A stretch of DNA of 64,000 nt from Borrelia turcica IST7 (GTDB lineage: Bacteria; Spirochaetota; Spirochaetia; Borreliales; Borreliaceae). The stretch lies in assembly GCF_003606285.1 (NCBI RefSeq), contig NZ_CP028884.1, positions 744,001-808,000 of the forward strand, read 5' to 3'. Below the pieces are notes generated by a model that did not search any database, was not told the origin of the DNA, and was given only the letters and a program-made list of their open reading frames with translations. How positions within the stretch are numbered: position 1 is the stretch's first letter; each line of letters starts with the position of its first letter. Shown in pieces: positions 48,010 to 56,875 of this stretch. Position numbers and translations under genes: made by a program.

Positions 48010-49341
48010 TTACTTTGCTGCGTTACCCGCGACATTTAGAGCATCCCAAGTTTTTGAGAAAGGAGGTGAATATGCAAAATCTAGCATTCCAAGTTCCTTT
48101 GTTGTAATTTTTGAATAAATTGCAAGAGATAGTGCATGCATTCTTAAAGCGGCTCCGTTCTTTCCGATCGCTTGTGCTCCGATTATTTCTTCTGTTTCTT
48201 CATTGTAGATTAACTTAATGTATAGGTCTTCTTGTGTTGGGTAATAATTTGTGTGATTTTTATCTTTTATAAATACTGTTTTATATTTTATACCAAGCCT
48301 TAAAGCGGCTTCTTCCGTAAGACCAGTCCTTGCTGCTTCAAGAGACAAAACCTTAATGGATGCGGACCCTAGCGTTCCTTTAAAAGAAACGCGTTGTCCT
48401 GATAAATTTTCACCTATTATTTTGCCTATTTTGCTAGCTGTTGTTGCAAGAGGAATATAATCATTCTGCTTGCTTACAATATTGTATACTGTAGCACAAT
48501 CTCCTGCAGAGAAAACATTCGCTACACTAGTTTCGCCATATTCATTAATAACTATAGCACCGTTTTTAAAAGTCTCAAGTTGTCCTTCTAAAAATTCAGT
48601 AGCAGGACGTATTCCCGTAGAGAGAATTACAAGGTCTGCCTTATATTCACCTTTGTTTGTAACGATGCCTTCAACTTTTTCTTTTCCTACTAAACTTTTT
48701 ACAAATTCATTTGTATGGAGTAAAACGTTGTTCTTAATTAGTTCTTCTTCCATTATATTAGTAATTTCTTTGTCAAATGATTCAATAAGTATTCGCTTAT
48801 CTAGTTGAATAATTCTTACATTTTTCCCTCTATTTTTAGCGGCATCTACCATTTCAATTCCAATATATCCAGCTCCAATGATTGCTATGTCATTTATTTC
48901 TTTTTTCTTAAAGAGTTCTCTTATTTCTTTTCCGTCTTGCATGTTTCTTAGTGTATAAAAATTACTTAGTTGGATATTACTAATAGGAGGAATAATAGGG
49001 TTACCTCCTGTTGCAATCACTAATTTATCATAAGTATCATTAAATATTTCCCCAGTTTTTAGATTTTTAACTTTAAGAGTACTATTTTTGATGTCTACTT
49101 GAATAACTTCATGTCTGGTACATACAGATATTCCATTTTGCTCAAATTCATCAGGTGTTCTAGCTATCATTTTATTTGCATCATCAAAGAATCCGCCAAT
49201 AAAGTACGGTAGTCCACAAGCTCCGAAAGATGTAGTATCTGTTTTTTCATAAATAGTAATATTTAATTCTTTATTTATTCTTTTTGCTTTAGCAGCAGCA
49301 CTTGTACCCGCAGCAGTGCCTCCGATAATGATTATTTTCAT
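48010..49341 (-). CDS. cdr: CoA-disulfide reductase
   Basis: This NAD(P)H- and FAD-dependent enzyme reduces CoA disulfide. In B. burgdorferi the orthologue BB0728 is known to do this, CoA being the main small thiol of the cell. The 443-residue protein has the FAD-binding IIIGGTAAGTSAAAKA, the single active-site cysteine C42 in SFGACGLPYF, the NAD-binding GAGYIGIEMVDAA near residue 155, and FSAGDCAT near residue 280. The C-terminal YSPPFS tyrosine element of the family is present. It overlaps the symporter gene by 4 nt. Confidence 0.95.
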   Translation of the reverse strand: MKIIIIGGTAAGTSAAAKAKRINKELNITIYEKTDTTSFGACGLPYFIGGFFDDANKMIARTPDEFEQNGISVCTRHEVIQVDIKNSTLKVKNLKTGEIFNDTYDKLVIATGGNPIIPPISNIQLSNFYTLRNMQDGKEIRELFKKKEINDIAIIGAGYIGIEMVDAAKNRGKNVRIIQLDKRILIESFDKEITNIMEEELIKNNVLLHTNEFVKSLVGKEKVEGIVTNKGEYKADLVILSTGIRPATEFLEGQLETFKNGAIVINEYGETSVANVFSAGDCATVYNIVSKQNDYIPLATTASKIGKIIGENLSGQRVSFKGTLGSASIKVLSLEAARTGLTEEAALRLGIKYKTVFIKDKNHTNYYPTQEDLYIKLIYNEETEEIIGAQAIGKNGAALRMHALSLAIYSKITTKELGMLDFAYSPPFSKTWDALNVAGNAAK

Positions 49342-50738
49342 TCAAATTCCTTATTTTCTATTTTATTTTTGTTGTTGTAAATGTTGATGTCTAATTGATT
49401 TAGATTTTTTGCCGTAATTACTCCTGCAACCATTGAGTCACTTACATTAGCAGATGTTCGCCCCATATCAATTAGAGGTTCAATAGATATTAAAAGTCCA
49501 ACTAGTTCTACAGGTAGATTCATTGAAGAGAGAACCATTAAAGATGCCATTGTTGCTCCTCCTCCGACTCCAGCTACTCCAAATGAGGTTATTATTATTA
49601 TTCCTATGAGTTGAAGTATAAATGAGGGATCTGTTGGATTTATCCCTTGAGTAGGGGCAATCATTATTGCTAACATAGCAGGATGGAGTGCCGCACAACC
49701 ATTCTGTCCGATTGAAGCTCCAAATGAACTAGAAAGATTAGCAATACCTTCGCTAACTCCTAATTGTTCAGTTTGTACTTCTACATTAACAGGTATTGTT
49801 GCTGAGCTAGAACGAGATATGAATGCAAATGTTAAAACAGGAAATGCTTTTTTAATGAAAGTAATTGGATTTAGTCTATTAAGGGCAATTAATGTCATGT
49901 GCATTAAAATGGTAATACCAATAGCAACATAAGAAGCAAGTACAAATTTTCCAAGGTTCATTATGCTTGAAATATCGCTTGTTGCCGATATTTTTGTAAT
50001 CATTGCTAATATGGCGTAGGGTGTTAACTTTAAAATTAAAACTAGTATTCCTGAAGTTAAATCTTGTGCTGTTGCCATTATTTGTTTGAAAAATTCTATT
50101 GATTCTGGTTTTTTCCTTGAAACTCTAAGAGCAGCTATGCCTACTAAAGCAGCAAATATTACTACTCCAATTGTTGAGCTTGGTCTCATTCCTGCCATGT
50201 CTTCAAATATGTTTTCAGGAATAAGTTCTGATAGTCTTTGTGTAATTGAAGTATGGTTTAGTCGATCAAGACCTTGGTTTAAATTTTTTCCATATGCAAT
50301 TTCATCTTCACCAAATTGAAGTGATTCTGCTGTTAAATTAAAGAATAAGGATGTGTAAATTCCAATTATGGATGCAATTCCTGCTGTAAATACAAGTACT
50401 AATATTACAGATAAACTCATTTTCCAAACATCTTGGGTGTTTGTTAATTTTATTATTGCAGATATTATTGAGACAATTATGAGAGGTATTACAATCATTT
50501 TAAGAAGTCTTACATAACCAGTTCCTAAAATATTAATCCACTTAACGCTTTCTTTTATTATCATAGGCTCTGATTCATAAAAATATTGCATAGACATACC
50601 AAAAATTAATCCTAGACCTAGCGCTATAAATATTCTTTTTGTAAATGAGATATGTTTTTTATGAAAAAAATAGAGTAGTCCTAGTAGACCAAACATAATC
50701 ACTATGTTTGATAATGTGTATATTATTCTTATATTCAT
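49338..50738 (-). CDS. tcyP: Sodium:dicarboxylate-type symporter, L-cystine (TcyP-like) subgroup
   Basis: This 466-residue membrane protein of the DAACS (GltP/DctA) family has about eight helices plus re-entrant loops. The serine-rich loop reads SRSSSATIPVN. The second hairpin reads SFGASIGQNGCAAL, where glutamate carriers have NMDGT. The N-terminus KKHISFTKRIFIALGLG and the GQNGC element match what I recall of TcyP/YdjN cystine symporters, so cystine is a better substrate guess than glutamate (the older gltP name, BB0729). It lies between pgi and cdr and overlaps cdr by 4 nt. Confidence 0.82.
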   Translation of the reverse strand: MNIRIIYTLSNIVIMFGLLGLLYFFHKKHISFTKRIFIALGLGLIFGMSMQYFYESEPMIIKESVKWINILGTGYVRLLKMIVIPLIIVSIISAIIKLTNTQDVWKMSLSVILVLVFTAGIASIIGIYTSLFFNLTAESLQFGEDEIAYGKNLNQGLDRLNHTSITQRLSELIPENIFEDMAGMRPSSTIGVVIFAALVGIAALRVSRKKPESIEFFKQIMATAQDLTSGILVLILKLTPYAILAMITKISATSDISSIMNLGKFVLASYVAIGITILMHMTLIALNRLNPITFIKKAFPVLTFAFISRSSSATIPVNVEVQTEQLGVSEGIANLSSSFGASIGQNGCAALHPAMLAIMIAPTQGINPTDPSFILQLIGIIIITSFGVAGVGGGATMASLMVLSSMNLPVELVGLLISIEPLIDMGRTSANVSDSMVAGVITAKNLNQLDINIYNNKNKIENKEFE

Positions 50739-50824
50739 TTTTGCCTCTTATATCTAAACTTAAATAATTGTTTAATAATAATGATATTATAATATTTTTT
50801 TAAAATCTTTCTAAATTTTTATCA

Positions 50825-52399
50825 TTACAGTAAGTTCTCGTAAGATGTTATTATTTCGTTTTTGATATCATTTTTATTTAGGATTTGAGTTGCAATTATC
50901 TTCCCAAGTTGAACTCCTTCTTGGTCAAATGAATTTATGTTAAGTAAAAAGCCTTCAAACATTACTTTGTTTTCATAGTGAGCTAGTAGTGCACCCACTA
51001 CATAAGCAGTAAGTTCTTTTGAATATATTAATGATGAAGGTCTCCCTCCTTCAAAGTTTTTATTTCTGTTTATGTCTTCTTTACCTTGAGAGAATGCAAT
51101 GATTTGAGCTATTAAATTTGCTTTTAACTTGTCATTGTTTGACGTTCCCTCTACAATTACATCTTTCTTTAGTTGAGATTCACTAAACCCAATTAAATCC
51201 ATTGGTACAATTTCTGTTCCTTGGTGAAGCATTTGGAAAAATGAATGTTGCACATCTGTGCCAATTCCTCCCCAAATGATTCTGACTGTTTTATAATCTA
51301 TTATTTCTCCAAATCGGTTTACGCTTTTTCCATTGCTTTCCATTTCAAGTTGTTGTAAGTGAAGATAAAAGTTTTCCATTGCTTTTGAGTATGCAACAAT
51401 ACAATTGCTACTATAATTAAGTATATTACTTTCGTATATGCTAATTAGAGCTGCCAGAAGAGGCGCATTTTCTCTTACGTTTTTGTTTAATGCTCTCTTA
51501 TCAACTTCATGAGCTCCTTGCAATATTTCTTTTGTAACATGTTCTGTAAAGCAAAGAGTAATAAGAGTAATTCCAACGGCGGATGTTGGTGAAAATCTTC
51601 CACCAATTGAATCGTGCATAAAGAAGTATTCAAGATATCCCTTTTCAAGTGCTAGCATACTTCCCTTTGAGGTAATGATTATAATTTGTTTTTGGTATTC
51701 TGTAATGCCATTATCTTCTAATTTTTTAATTAAAAATTGCATATTAGAGGCAGTTTCTAGTGTTGTTCCGCTTTTTGATACTATAATAAATAGAGTCTCA
51801 TTAAGGTCTATTTCGCTTAAAACTTCTTCAGATTCGTCTGGATCAACATTTGAAATGAAATAAGCTTTCATTAGATGTAAGTCTTTCTGCTTAGCATAAT
51901 TTTTAATTGCTGTATATAGTGCTTTTGGACCAAGACTTGAACCACCAATACCAATCTGTACCACATTTTTAAATGTCTTGCCTTTTATGCTTTTAATTGA
52001 CCCATTGTGAACTTGTTTTGCAAATTCGAAAATTCTTTTAAGCTCTCTGTTAAAAAATTCTCGCATATTTTCATTATTCTCTGTTACTTCTGTACCCAGC
52101 TGGCCTCTTGTTAAATGGTGTAAAACTTTTCTGTTTTCACTGATGTTAATATTATTCCCATCAATTATTTCTTTATATTTTTCTATTAAGTTTGCTTCAT
52201 CACTTAAATTTTGAAATATTTTTAGATGAGCCTCATTAATTTGTTTTGTAGCATAGTTGTAATGTACATTATTACCGTCTATTTTAATATCGTAGTTTTT
52301 TATTCTATCTGAACTTAAAGTTTGACTTAGTACTTCGGGGTTGATTTTTGTTAGCGCTTGAAAATTTTTAAGTTTATTAAGATTTTGGTAATTGGGCAT
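50825..52399 (-). CDS. pgi: Glucose-6-phosphate isomerase
   Basis: This enzyme interconverts glucose 6-phosphate and fructose 6-phosphate. The 524-residue protein has the family segments VQIGIGGSSLGPKALY near residue 147, FIIVSKSGTTLETASNM near residue 204, and GGRFSPTSAVG near residue 268. It also contains the catalytic glutamate and histidine regions (WGGIGTDVQHSFFQMLHQGT). It is preceded by the ParB-like gene (37 nt gap) and followed by the symporter gene (86 nt gap). Confidence 0.96.
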   Translation of the reverse strand: MPNYQNLNKLKNFQALTKINPEVLSQTLSSDRIKNYDIKIDGNNVHYNYATKQINEAHLKIFQNLSDEANLIEKYKEIIDGNNINISENRKVLHHLTRGQLGTEVTENNENMREFFNRELKRIFEFAKQVHNGSIKSIKGKTFKNVVQIGIGGSSLGPKALYTAIKNYAKQKDLHLMKAYFISNVDPDESEEVLSEIDLNETLFIIVSKSGTTLETASNMQFLIKKLEDNGITEYQKQIIIITSKGSMLALEKGYLEYFFMHDSIGGRFSPTSAVGITLITLCFTEHVTKEILQGAHEVDKRALNKNVRENAPLLAALISIYESNILNYSSNCIVAYSKAMENFYLHLQQLEMESNGKSVNRFGEIIDYKTVRIIWGGIGTDVQHSFFQMLHQGTEIVPMDLIGFSESQLKKDVIVEGTSNNDKLKANLIAQIIAFSQGKEDINRNKNFEGGRPSSLIYSKELTAYVVGALLAHYENKVMFEGFLLNINSFDQEGVQLGKIIATQILNKNDIKNEIITSYENLL

Positions 52400-52436
52400 A
52401 AATTTCCTCCAATAATGTTGTTATATAATTTAAATT

Positions 52437-52835
52437 TTAGTGTGTTTTTGTTCTTTTAAAGAATTTTTTTAGTTTTAAAATAATAAATTTTAAAAATTTT
52501 ATTATTATATTTTTTTCTGAGTAAATTTTTAGTTGCTCTTCTCCAGCATTTGATTCACTTCTTGTAAATGATTTTCTAGCATTATTTTCATCGAGTTCAA
52601 TTTCAAGTAGAGTTTTTTTATCTTCTATGGGTATTACCTTAACTTCAACTTCTTTGTAACCAAGTTCTTTTAAAACTTGATATCTTCTAAATCCTGCTAC
52701 TAAATTTTTGTTTTTGTCTATTATTATTGGATAAATTAAGCCATGCTTTTTTATGCTTTCTTTAAGAGTTGTTGTATCTCCTATATTTTGTCTGATTCTG
52801 CCTTTTATTTTTATTTGTTCTAAGTCTATTAACAT
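52437..52835 (-). CDS. Stand-alone ParB N-terminal domain protein
   Basis: This 132-residue protein contains only the ParB/Srx fold. The phosphate-binding box is GFRRY at 48-52 (GxRR type) and a second box is ENNAR at 83-87 (ENxxR type), the pair that binds CTP in ParB. The helix-turn-helix and dimerization domains of Spo0J are absent. The last about 22 residues (NIIIKFLKFIILKLKKFFKR) form a basic amphipathic helix that could touch the membrane. It starts 5 nt after the PBP1a gene and is probably cotranscribed. Annotated spo0J-like (BB0731) in B. burgdorferi, it is not the chromosome partition ParB. Confidence 0.85.
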   Translation of the reverse strand: MLIDLEQIKIKGRIRQNIGDTTTLKESIKKHGLIYPIIIDKNKNLVAGFRRYQVLKELGYKEVEVKVIPIEDKKTLLEIELDENNARKSFTRSESNAGEEQLKIYSEKNIIIKFLKFIILKLKKFFKRTKTH

Positions 52836-52840
52836 TGTTA

Positions 52841-55546
52841 TTAATCCAATTGAATATTTTCTCCATTTACATCTTTGTTTCCATTTTCGTAAATAAGAGA
52901 ACTTTCTTCCTTAGTATCATTTTCTTTAACATCACTTTCTTTAATACTTGAGGTATTTTCTTCCTCTACCTTATCCGTATTAATATTAGCATTTGTTGTT
53001 GCATCTTGTGTATTCTGAGAATCAACTTTGTTGTTATACTCGCTTTCAAAACTATTATTATTGTCCTTGTTTAGGTTGTTTTGATCTTCTTTTTTTACTT
53101 CATTTAATTTATCAAAATCGTAGTTTAGATACTCAAATTCATGTGTTTCAAGATTTAAGTCATCATTGCTATCAATGTTATCAATTCCATATACATTAAA
53201 TTCCATTTTATTTAAAAAATCAGATTGATTTTCGTAATATTTTGACTTCTCAAATGGTTGAGTGCCTTCTATAAAAATCTCGTTTATTATTTTTTCGTTT
53301 GGAACTCCTTCTGGTAGCAAACCTGTTTCTGCTTGTATATTGACATTGATTATTCCTGTGGGTCTTATGAAAACTTTTTTAGGTAAATTCTTATGATACT
53401 CTGCCATAAATTTACCCCAACTAGGACCGGCAAGGCCTGTCCCTGTTCCAGCGGTTCCGAGTGAATATCCTTTTTTGTCAAAACCAACCCAAAGAGCTGT
53501 TGTTATGTAAGGAGAGTAACCTATTGCCCATCCGTCTGCCCAGTTTTGTGTGGTTCCTGATTTACCGGCAATGTCAGAACTGAAATCCTTAAGGTTTGTA
53601 TATCTTTGGTTTGCTAAAGTTCCGTATTGAATTGTTGATTTCATCATGTCTGTCATAATGTATGCAGCCTGAGGAGATATTATTTGTGCATTAGCTCCCT
53701 TGTTCTTTATTTCGGTTAAAATATCGGATTCTACATTTGCTACTATTTTGCCATTTCTATCTTCAATATACCTTATTCCATATGGCTCTACTTCTTTACC
53801 ACTGTTTCCCAAAATTGCGAATGCTCTTGCCATTTGTATTGGTGATGTTGAGATAACACCAAGTGCAAGAGGATAAACTTTGGGAAATGTTTTATTAATT
53901 TCATTTTGATCTTTTATTCCTAGTAATTTAGCAGAGTAACTAATAGCATCGTCAAATCCTAATGTATCTAATACTCTAAGAGATGGGATGTTTAGGGATA
54001 AAGCTAGCACTTTGCGTGTTAATACATTGCCTCTCCATTTTCCTCCATAATTTTCAGGAGCATAAACATCTCCTGTTTCATTGAAAAAAGCTACTGGAGA
54101 ATCTGAAAACATTGTTGCAGGTGTAATCTTTTTAAGGTCAATAGCAGCTGAAAAGTATAAAGATTTAAATGCACTTCCAGGTTGTATCTTGGCTTGGGTT
54201 GCTCTATTAAATTCACTTCCTTTACTATATCCGCTTCCGCCAACCATTGCCTTTATTGCTCCTGTTGTAGTATCTATTGCGATAAATGCACCTTCCGGTT
54301 GTATTACAGAGTTTGGGTTTGTTTTATTTTTCATTGTGTATTCTTTTGTTGCTTTATCTACTGTGTCAATACCTAAAATTGCAGCAAAGCTTGCAATCAA
54401 ATCAATATTATCTTCATAAAATTTTCTTGTTCTGAGTTTTTTATATTGCCTACCATTTACTCTAGTGCTTGTTATGCCAAACAAATCAGATATTGTATCA
54501 AGAACAGGAACTATCTCTGAATTAATTATTAATGTTTCAGATGATTTTGTAGAATTGTACATTTTGCGAGCTTTCAAAATCATGTCATGGGTAACTTCAT
54601 CCGCACACTTTTGTGCATCAAGGTCAAGTGTTGTATATATTGAATACCCATCTTTATATATGTTTGCTCCAGCTGGAAGATGTTTAACTATTCTCTGTCT
54701 TATGTATTCTGAGAAATAAGGGGCATTGTCTTCCTTGTATGAGATAGCAGATGTGTCTGCCATACGAGTCCAATCATAGTTTTCCCAGTATGCATTAAAC
54801 TCTCTCTCAGCTAGTTCAGGACTTATGATTCCATTGGCTACTACTTGATTTAGCACTGCCTTTTGTATTTTTTTAGAAAATTCGGGATTGTAAAATGGAG
54901 AATAGAGTTTTGCATTAGGTAATTGTATAAGCATTAAAACAGCTTCTGCGGTGTTAATATCTTTAACGCTTTTATTAAAAAAGAAATTAGCTGCTGCAAC
55001 TACTCCGTAGTTTCCATTTCCAAAATAAACCTTATTTAAATATCTCTCAAGTATTTCGTACTTTGATAGCTTTTTTTCAAGTTGTATAGCCCACCAAATT
55101 TCATTTAGTTTTCTTAAAATAGACCTTTTTGCTTGATTGGTGTAAAGGAGTTTTGCTAGTTGTTGTGTTAAGGTGCTTCCCCCTGAGAAATATCTACCAA
55201 GTGCAATATTAAGAGCAGCTCGAAGCATTCCTATTAACGAGAACCCTCTGTGAGAATAAAATTCAGTGTCTTCACGTATTAATAGAGTTTTTATTAGGTT
55301 ATCAGGCATTTCTTTTAAAGAGAGTAATTCTCTGTTCTCATCAGATATAAATTGTGTGATTATTCTGCCATTAGCATCAAAAAGTTTTGAAGGTATTGCA
55401 GGATTTGAATTACCAAAATTTCTGTCTTTTTGTATGTTAATAGTTTCAACTAAAGCAAACGAGAGTAAAATAATAGAAAAGCTAATAGTAAAGTATGTTA
55501 AATAAAGGAGTATATTGCCTTTATTATTTAAATTAAGACTTTTCAA
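52841..55546 (-). CDS. Class A penicillin-binding protein (PBP1a type)
   Basis: This bifunctional peptidoglycan synthase of 901 residues has a membrane anchor at about 12-35. The GT51 glycosyltransferase domain has EDTEFYSHRG near residue 92 and GGSTLTQQLAKLLYT near residue 122. The transpeptidase domain has its serine in QPGSAFKSLYF near residue 455, SLN in LSLNIPSL near residue 513, and KSGTTQNWADGWA near residue 672. The last about 110 residues are an acidic, Asn/Asp/Glu/Ser-rich tail of low complexity. It leads the minus-strand operon with the ParB-like gene, pgi, the symporter and cdr. Confidence 0.94.
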   Translation of the reverse strand: MKSLNLNNKGNILLYLTYFTISFSIILLSFALVETINIQKDRNFGNSNPAIPSKLFDANGRIITQFISDENRELLSLKEMPDNLIKTLLIREDTEFYSHRGFSLIGMLRAALNIALGRYFSGGSTLTQQLAKLLYTNQAKRSILRKLNEIWWAIQLEKKLSKYEILERYLNKVYFGNGNYGVVAAANFFFNKSVKDINTAEAVLMLIQLPNAKLYSPFYNPEFSKKIQKAVLNQVVANGIISPELAEREFNAYWENYDWTRMADTSAISYKEDNAPYFSEYIRQRIVKHLPAGANIYKDGYSIYTTLDLDAQKCADEVTHDMILKARKMYNSTKSSETLIINSEIVPVLDTISDLFGITSTRVNGRQYKKLRTRKFYEDNIDLIASFAAILGIDTVDKATKEYTMKNKTNPNSVIQPEGAFIAIDTTTGAIKAMVGGSGYSKGSEFNRATQAKIQPGSAFKSLYFSAAIDLKKITPATMFSDSPVAFFNETGDVYAPENYGGKWRGNVLTRKVLALSLNIPSLRVLDTLGFDDAISYSAKLLGIKDQNEINKTFPKVYPLALGVISTSPIQMARAFAILGNSGKEVEPYGIRYIEDRNGKIVANVESDILTEIKNKGANAQIISPQAAYIMTDMMKSTIQYGTLANQRYTNLKDFSSDIAGKSGTTQNWADGWAIGYSPYITTALWVGFDKKGYSLGTAGTGTGLAGPSWGKFMAEYHKNLPKKVFIRPTGIINVNIQAETGLLPEGVPNEKIINEIFIEGTQPFEKSKYYENQSDFLNKMEFNVYGIDNIDSNDDLNLETHEFEYLNYDFDKLNEVKKEDQNNLNKDNNNSFESEYNNKVDSQNTQDATTNANINTDKVEEENTSSIKESDVKENDTKEESSLIYENGNKDVNGENIQLD

Positions 55547-55951
55547 GTTATATCCTCTTATGCAATTATACTATAAATAAAATAGAATTAATAATATTTT
55601 TATTTAGATTGTGATAATATAAAAATATTGCTATAGTTTTTATTCATATGTATTATGTAGATTCTATAATGCAAGTTAACAGTAAATAAGAATATGGTTT
55701 TAAAAGTGTTTATTCATTATTATTTTTATTTAGTGCAATTGAGTTTTTTATTATTTTAGAGTAAAAATTTTATTTTTGAGTTTATTGTAGTAACTTATGG
55801 GTGACGGATTGTCCCTAGTATTTTGAATGGAATTATTTTAAATAATTTATGAATGACCTAAGAATTTTGGATTTTGTTTCAATAAGGTTCCTAAATGTCA
55901 TTTTTAATTATTCTGTGTTTTTATTGTTTGTTAGATTGAAAGGAGAGGTTT
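55547..55951. other. Divergent intergenic region between PBP1a and plzA
   Basis: This 405-nt gap separates divergent genes and should hold both promoters. A perfect TATAAT at 55665-55670 lacks a good -35. The stretch at about 55790-55825 (TTATGGGTGACGGATTGTCCC) is less AT-rich than its surroundings, but I see no stable hairpin, ORF of useful length or repeat. The plzA start has a strong AAAGGAGAGG site. Confidence 0.5.
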
Positions 55952-56743
55952 ATGCTTTTGTCTAGGAAAATAAAGGATTATGAGGCTAAGTATAAAGGTA
56001 AAGAAATTAAAATGAGTACTGAGATAAACAGTTTTCTTAATATTAGAAATACTGTTGAGATGAAAGTTGGCAGTTATGTAGCATATGGAGTGATTTATTC
56101 TATTTCTATGAATAGTATTAAGATTATTTTTCAAGAAGATTCAATTTTACGGACCTTATCTAAAAATAGAAATTCAGGAAATATTCAACTTAGAAGATTC
56201 GATGATTTTGAAAATAATTCTTTTTTTATACCATCCTTAACTGTCAAGTTAGCAAATACATCGGATTATCCTTCTCAAGCTCAAGAGAGGAATTATAATT
56301 TGCTAACTTTGGATTTTTTATCTCCTATGCCGGAAGAGTTTGCTATTAAGATTGGTAAACTTCTTGATTTAAAACTTGGGCAAAACCAAAGAATACATGA
56401 GCGTATTATTGTTGATAAGGATTCACTTAGAAAACTTAAACTTGACTCAGACAAGGCTTTTATTGAATTTAATGGAAATAAGCATAAATGTTTAATTAAA
56501 GATTTATCTTATGGAGGGGCGTTATTGATTTCTTATTTTGAATATGAGGAATTGGAAGAAAAGGAAATTAATTTAACTTTGAATTTTAATATTAGAGATA
56601 AGGAAGTGCCTATTAAGGGGAAGGCAAAGAATTTGAGTGTTATTCAGACTCCTAATGGTAAAGTTTTAGCTTTAGGGATTGCCTTTCATGAGGAAGAAAT
56701 TCCTATTGAATATACTATGCTAATTCATGATTATTTTAATTAG
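55952..56743 (+). CDS. plzA: PilZ-domain c-di-GMP receptor PlzA
   Basis: PlzA is the chromosomal c-di-GMP effector of Borrelia, linked to tick-phase gene regulation and motility. The 263-residue protein has an N-terminal PilZ-like domain and a C-terminal PilZ domain. The c-di-GMP motifs are intact: RIHER at 147-151 (RxxxR) and DLSYGG at 184-189 (DxSxxG). It is monocistronic, with its own leader and a terminator downstream. By synteny it is BB0733 (PlzA, called PlzC in some relapsing-fever species). Confidence 0.95.
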   Translation: MLLSRKIKDYEAKYKGKEIKMSTEINSFLNIRNTVEMKVGSYVAYGVIYSISMNSIKIIFQEDSILRTLSKNRNSGNIQLRRFDDFENNSFFIPSLTVKLANTSDYPSQAQERNYNLLTLDFLSPMPEEFAIKIGKLLDLKLGQNQRIHERIIVDKDSLRKLKLDSDKAFIEFNGNKHKCLIKDLSYGGALLISYFEYEELEEKEINLTLNFNIRDKEVPIKGKAKNLSVIQTPNGKVLALGIAFHEEEIPIEYTMLIHDYFN

Positions 56744-56766
56744 TAGGTTATTTCTTTAAAATTTGG

Positions 56767-56804
56767 ACCCCCAATAATTTCAATATTAATTCTTTATGGG
56801 GGGT
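56767..56804 (+). terminator. Terminator after plzA
   Basis: ACCCCCAATAA (56767-56777) and TTATGGGGGGT (56794-56804) form a stem with one mismatch and a 16-nt loop, followed by TTATTC. It lies 24 nt after the plzA stop codon. Confidence 0.7.
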
Positions 56805-56875
56805 TTATTCGAATGTATAAAATGGACAAGAATTTTGAAAGTATTTAAGGTATGAGTAATTTATATATTGTATTT

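Noticed and set aside
52437-52835. Truncated pseudogene of Spo0J/ParB
   Set aside because: The frame is intact, both nucleotide boxes are kept, it is well spaced behind PBP1a, and a gene of this short type is recalled in B. burgdorferi, so it looks like a real small protein.
55790-55825. Small RNA or short ORF in the plzA-PBP1a gap
   Set aside because: The less AT-rich stretch gives only a weak hairpin and a nine-codon frame, too little to call a gene.
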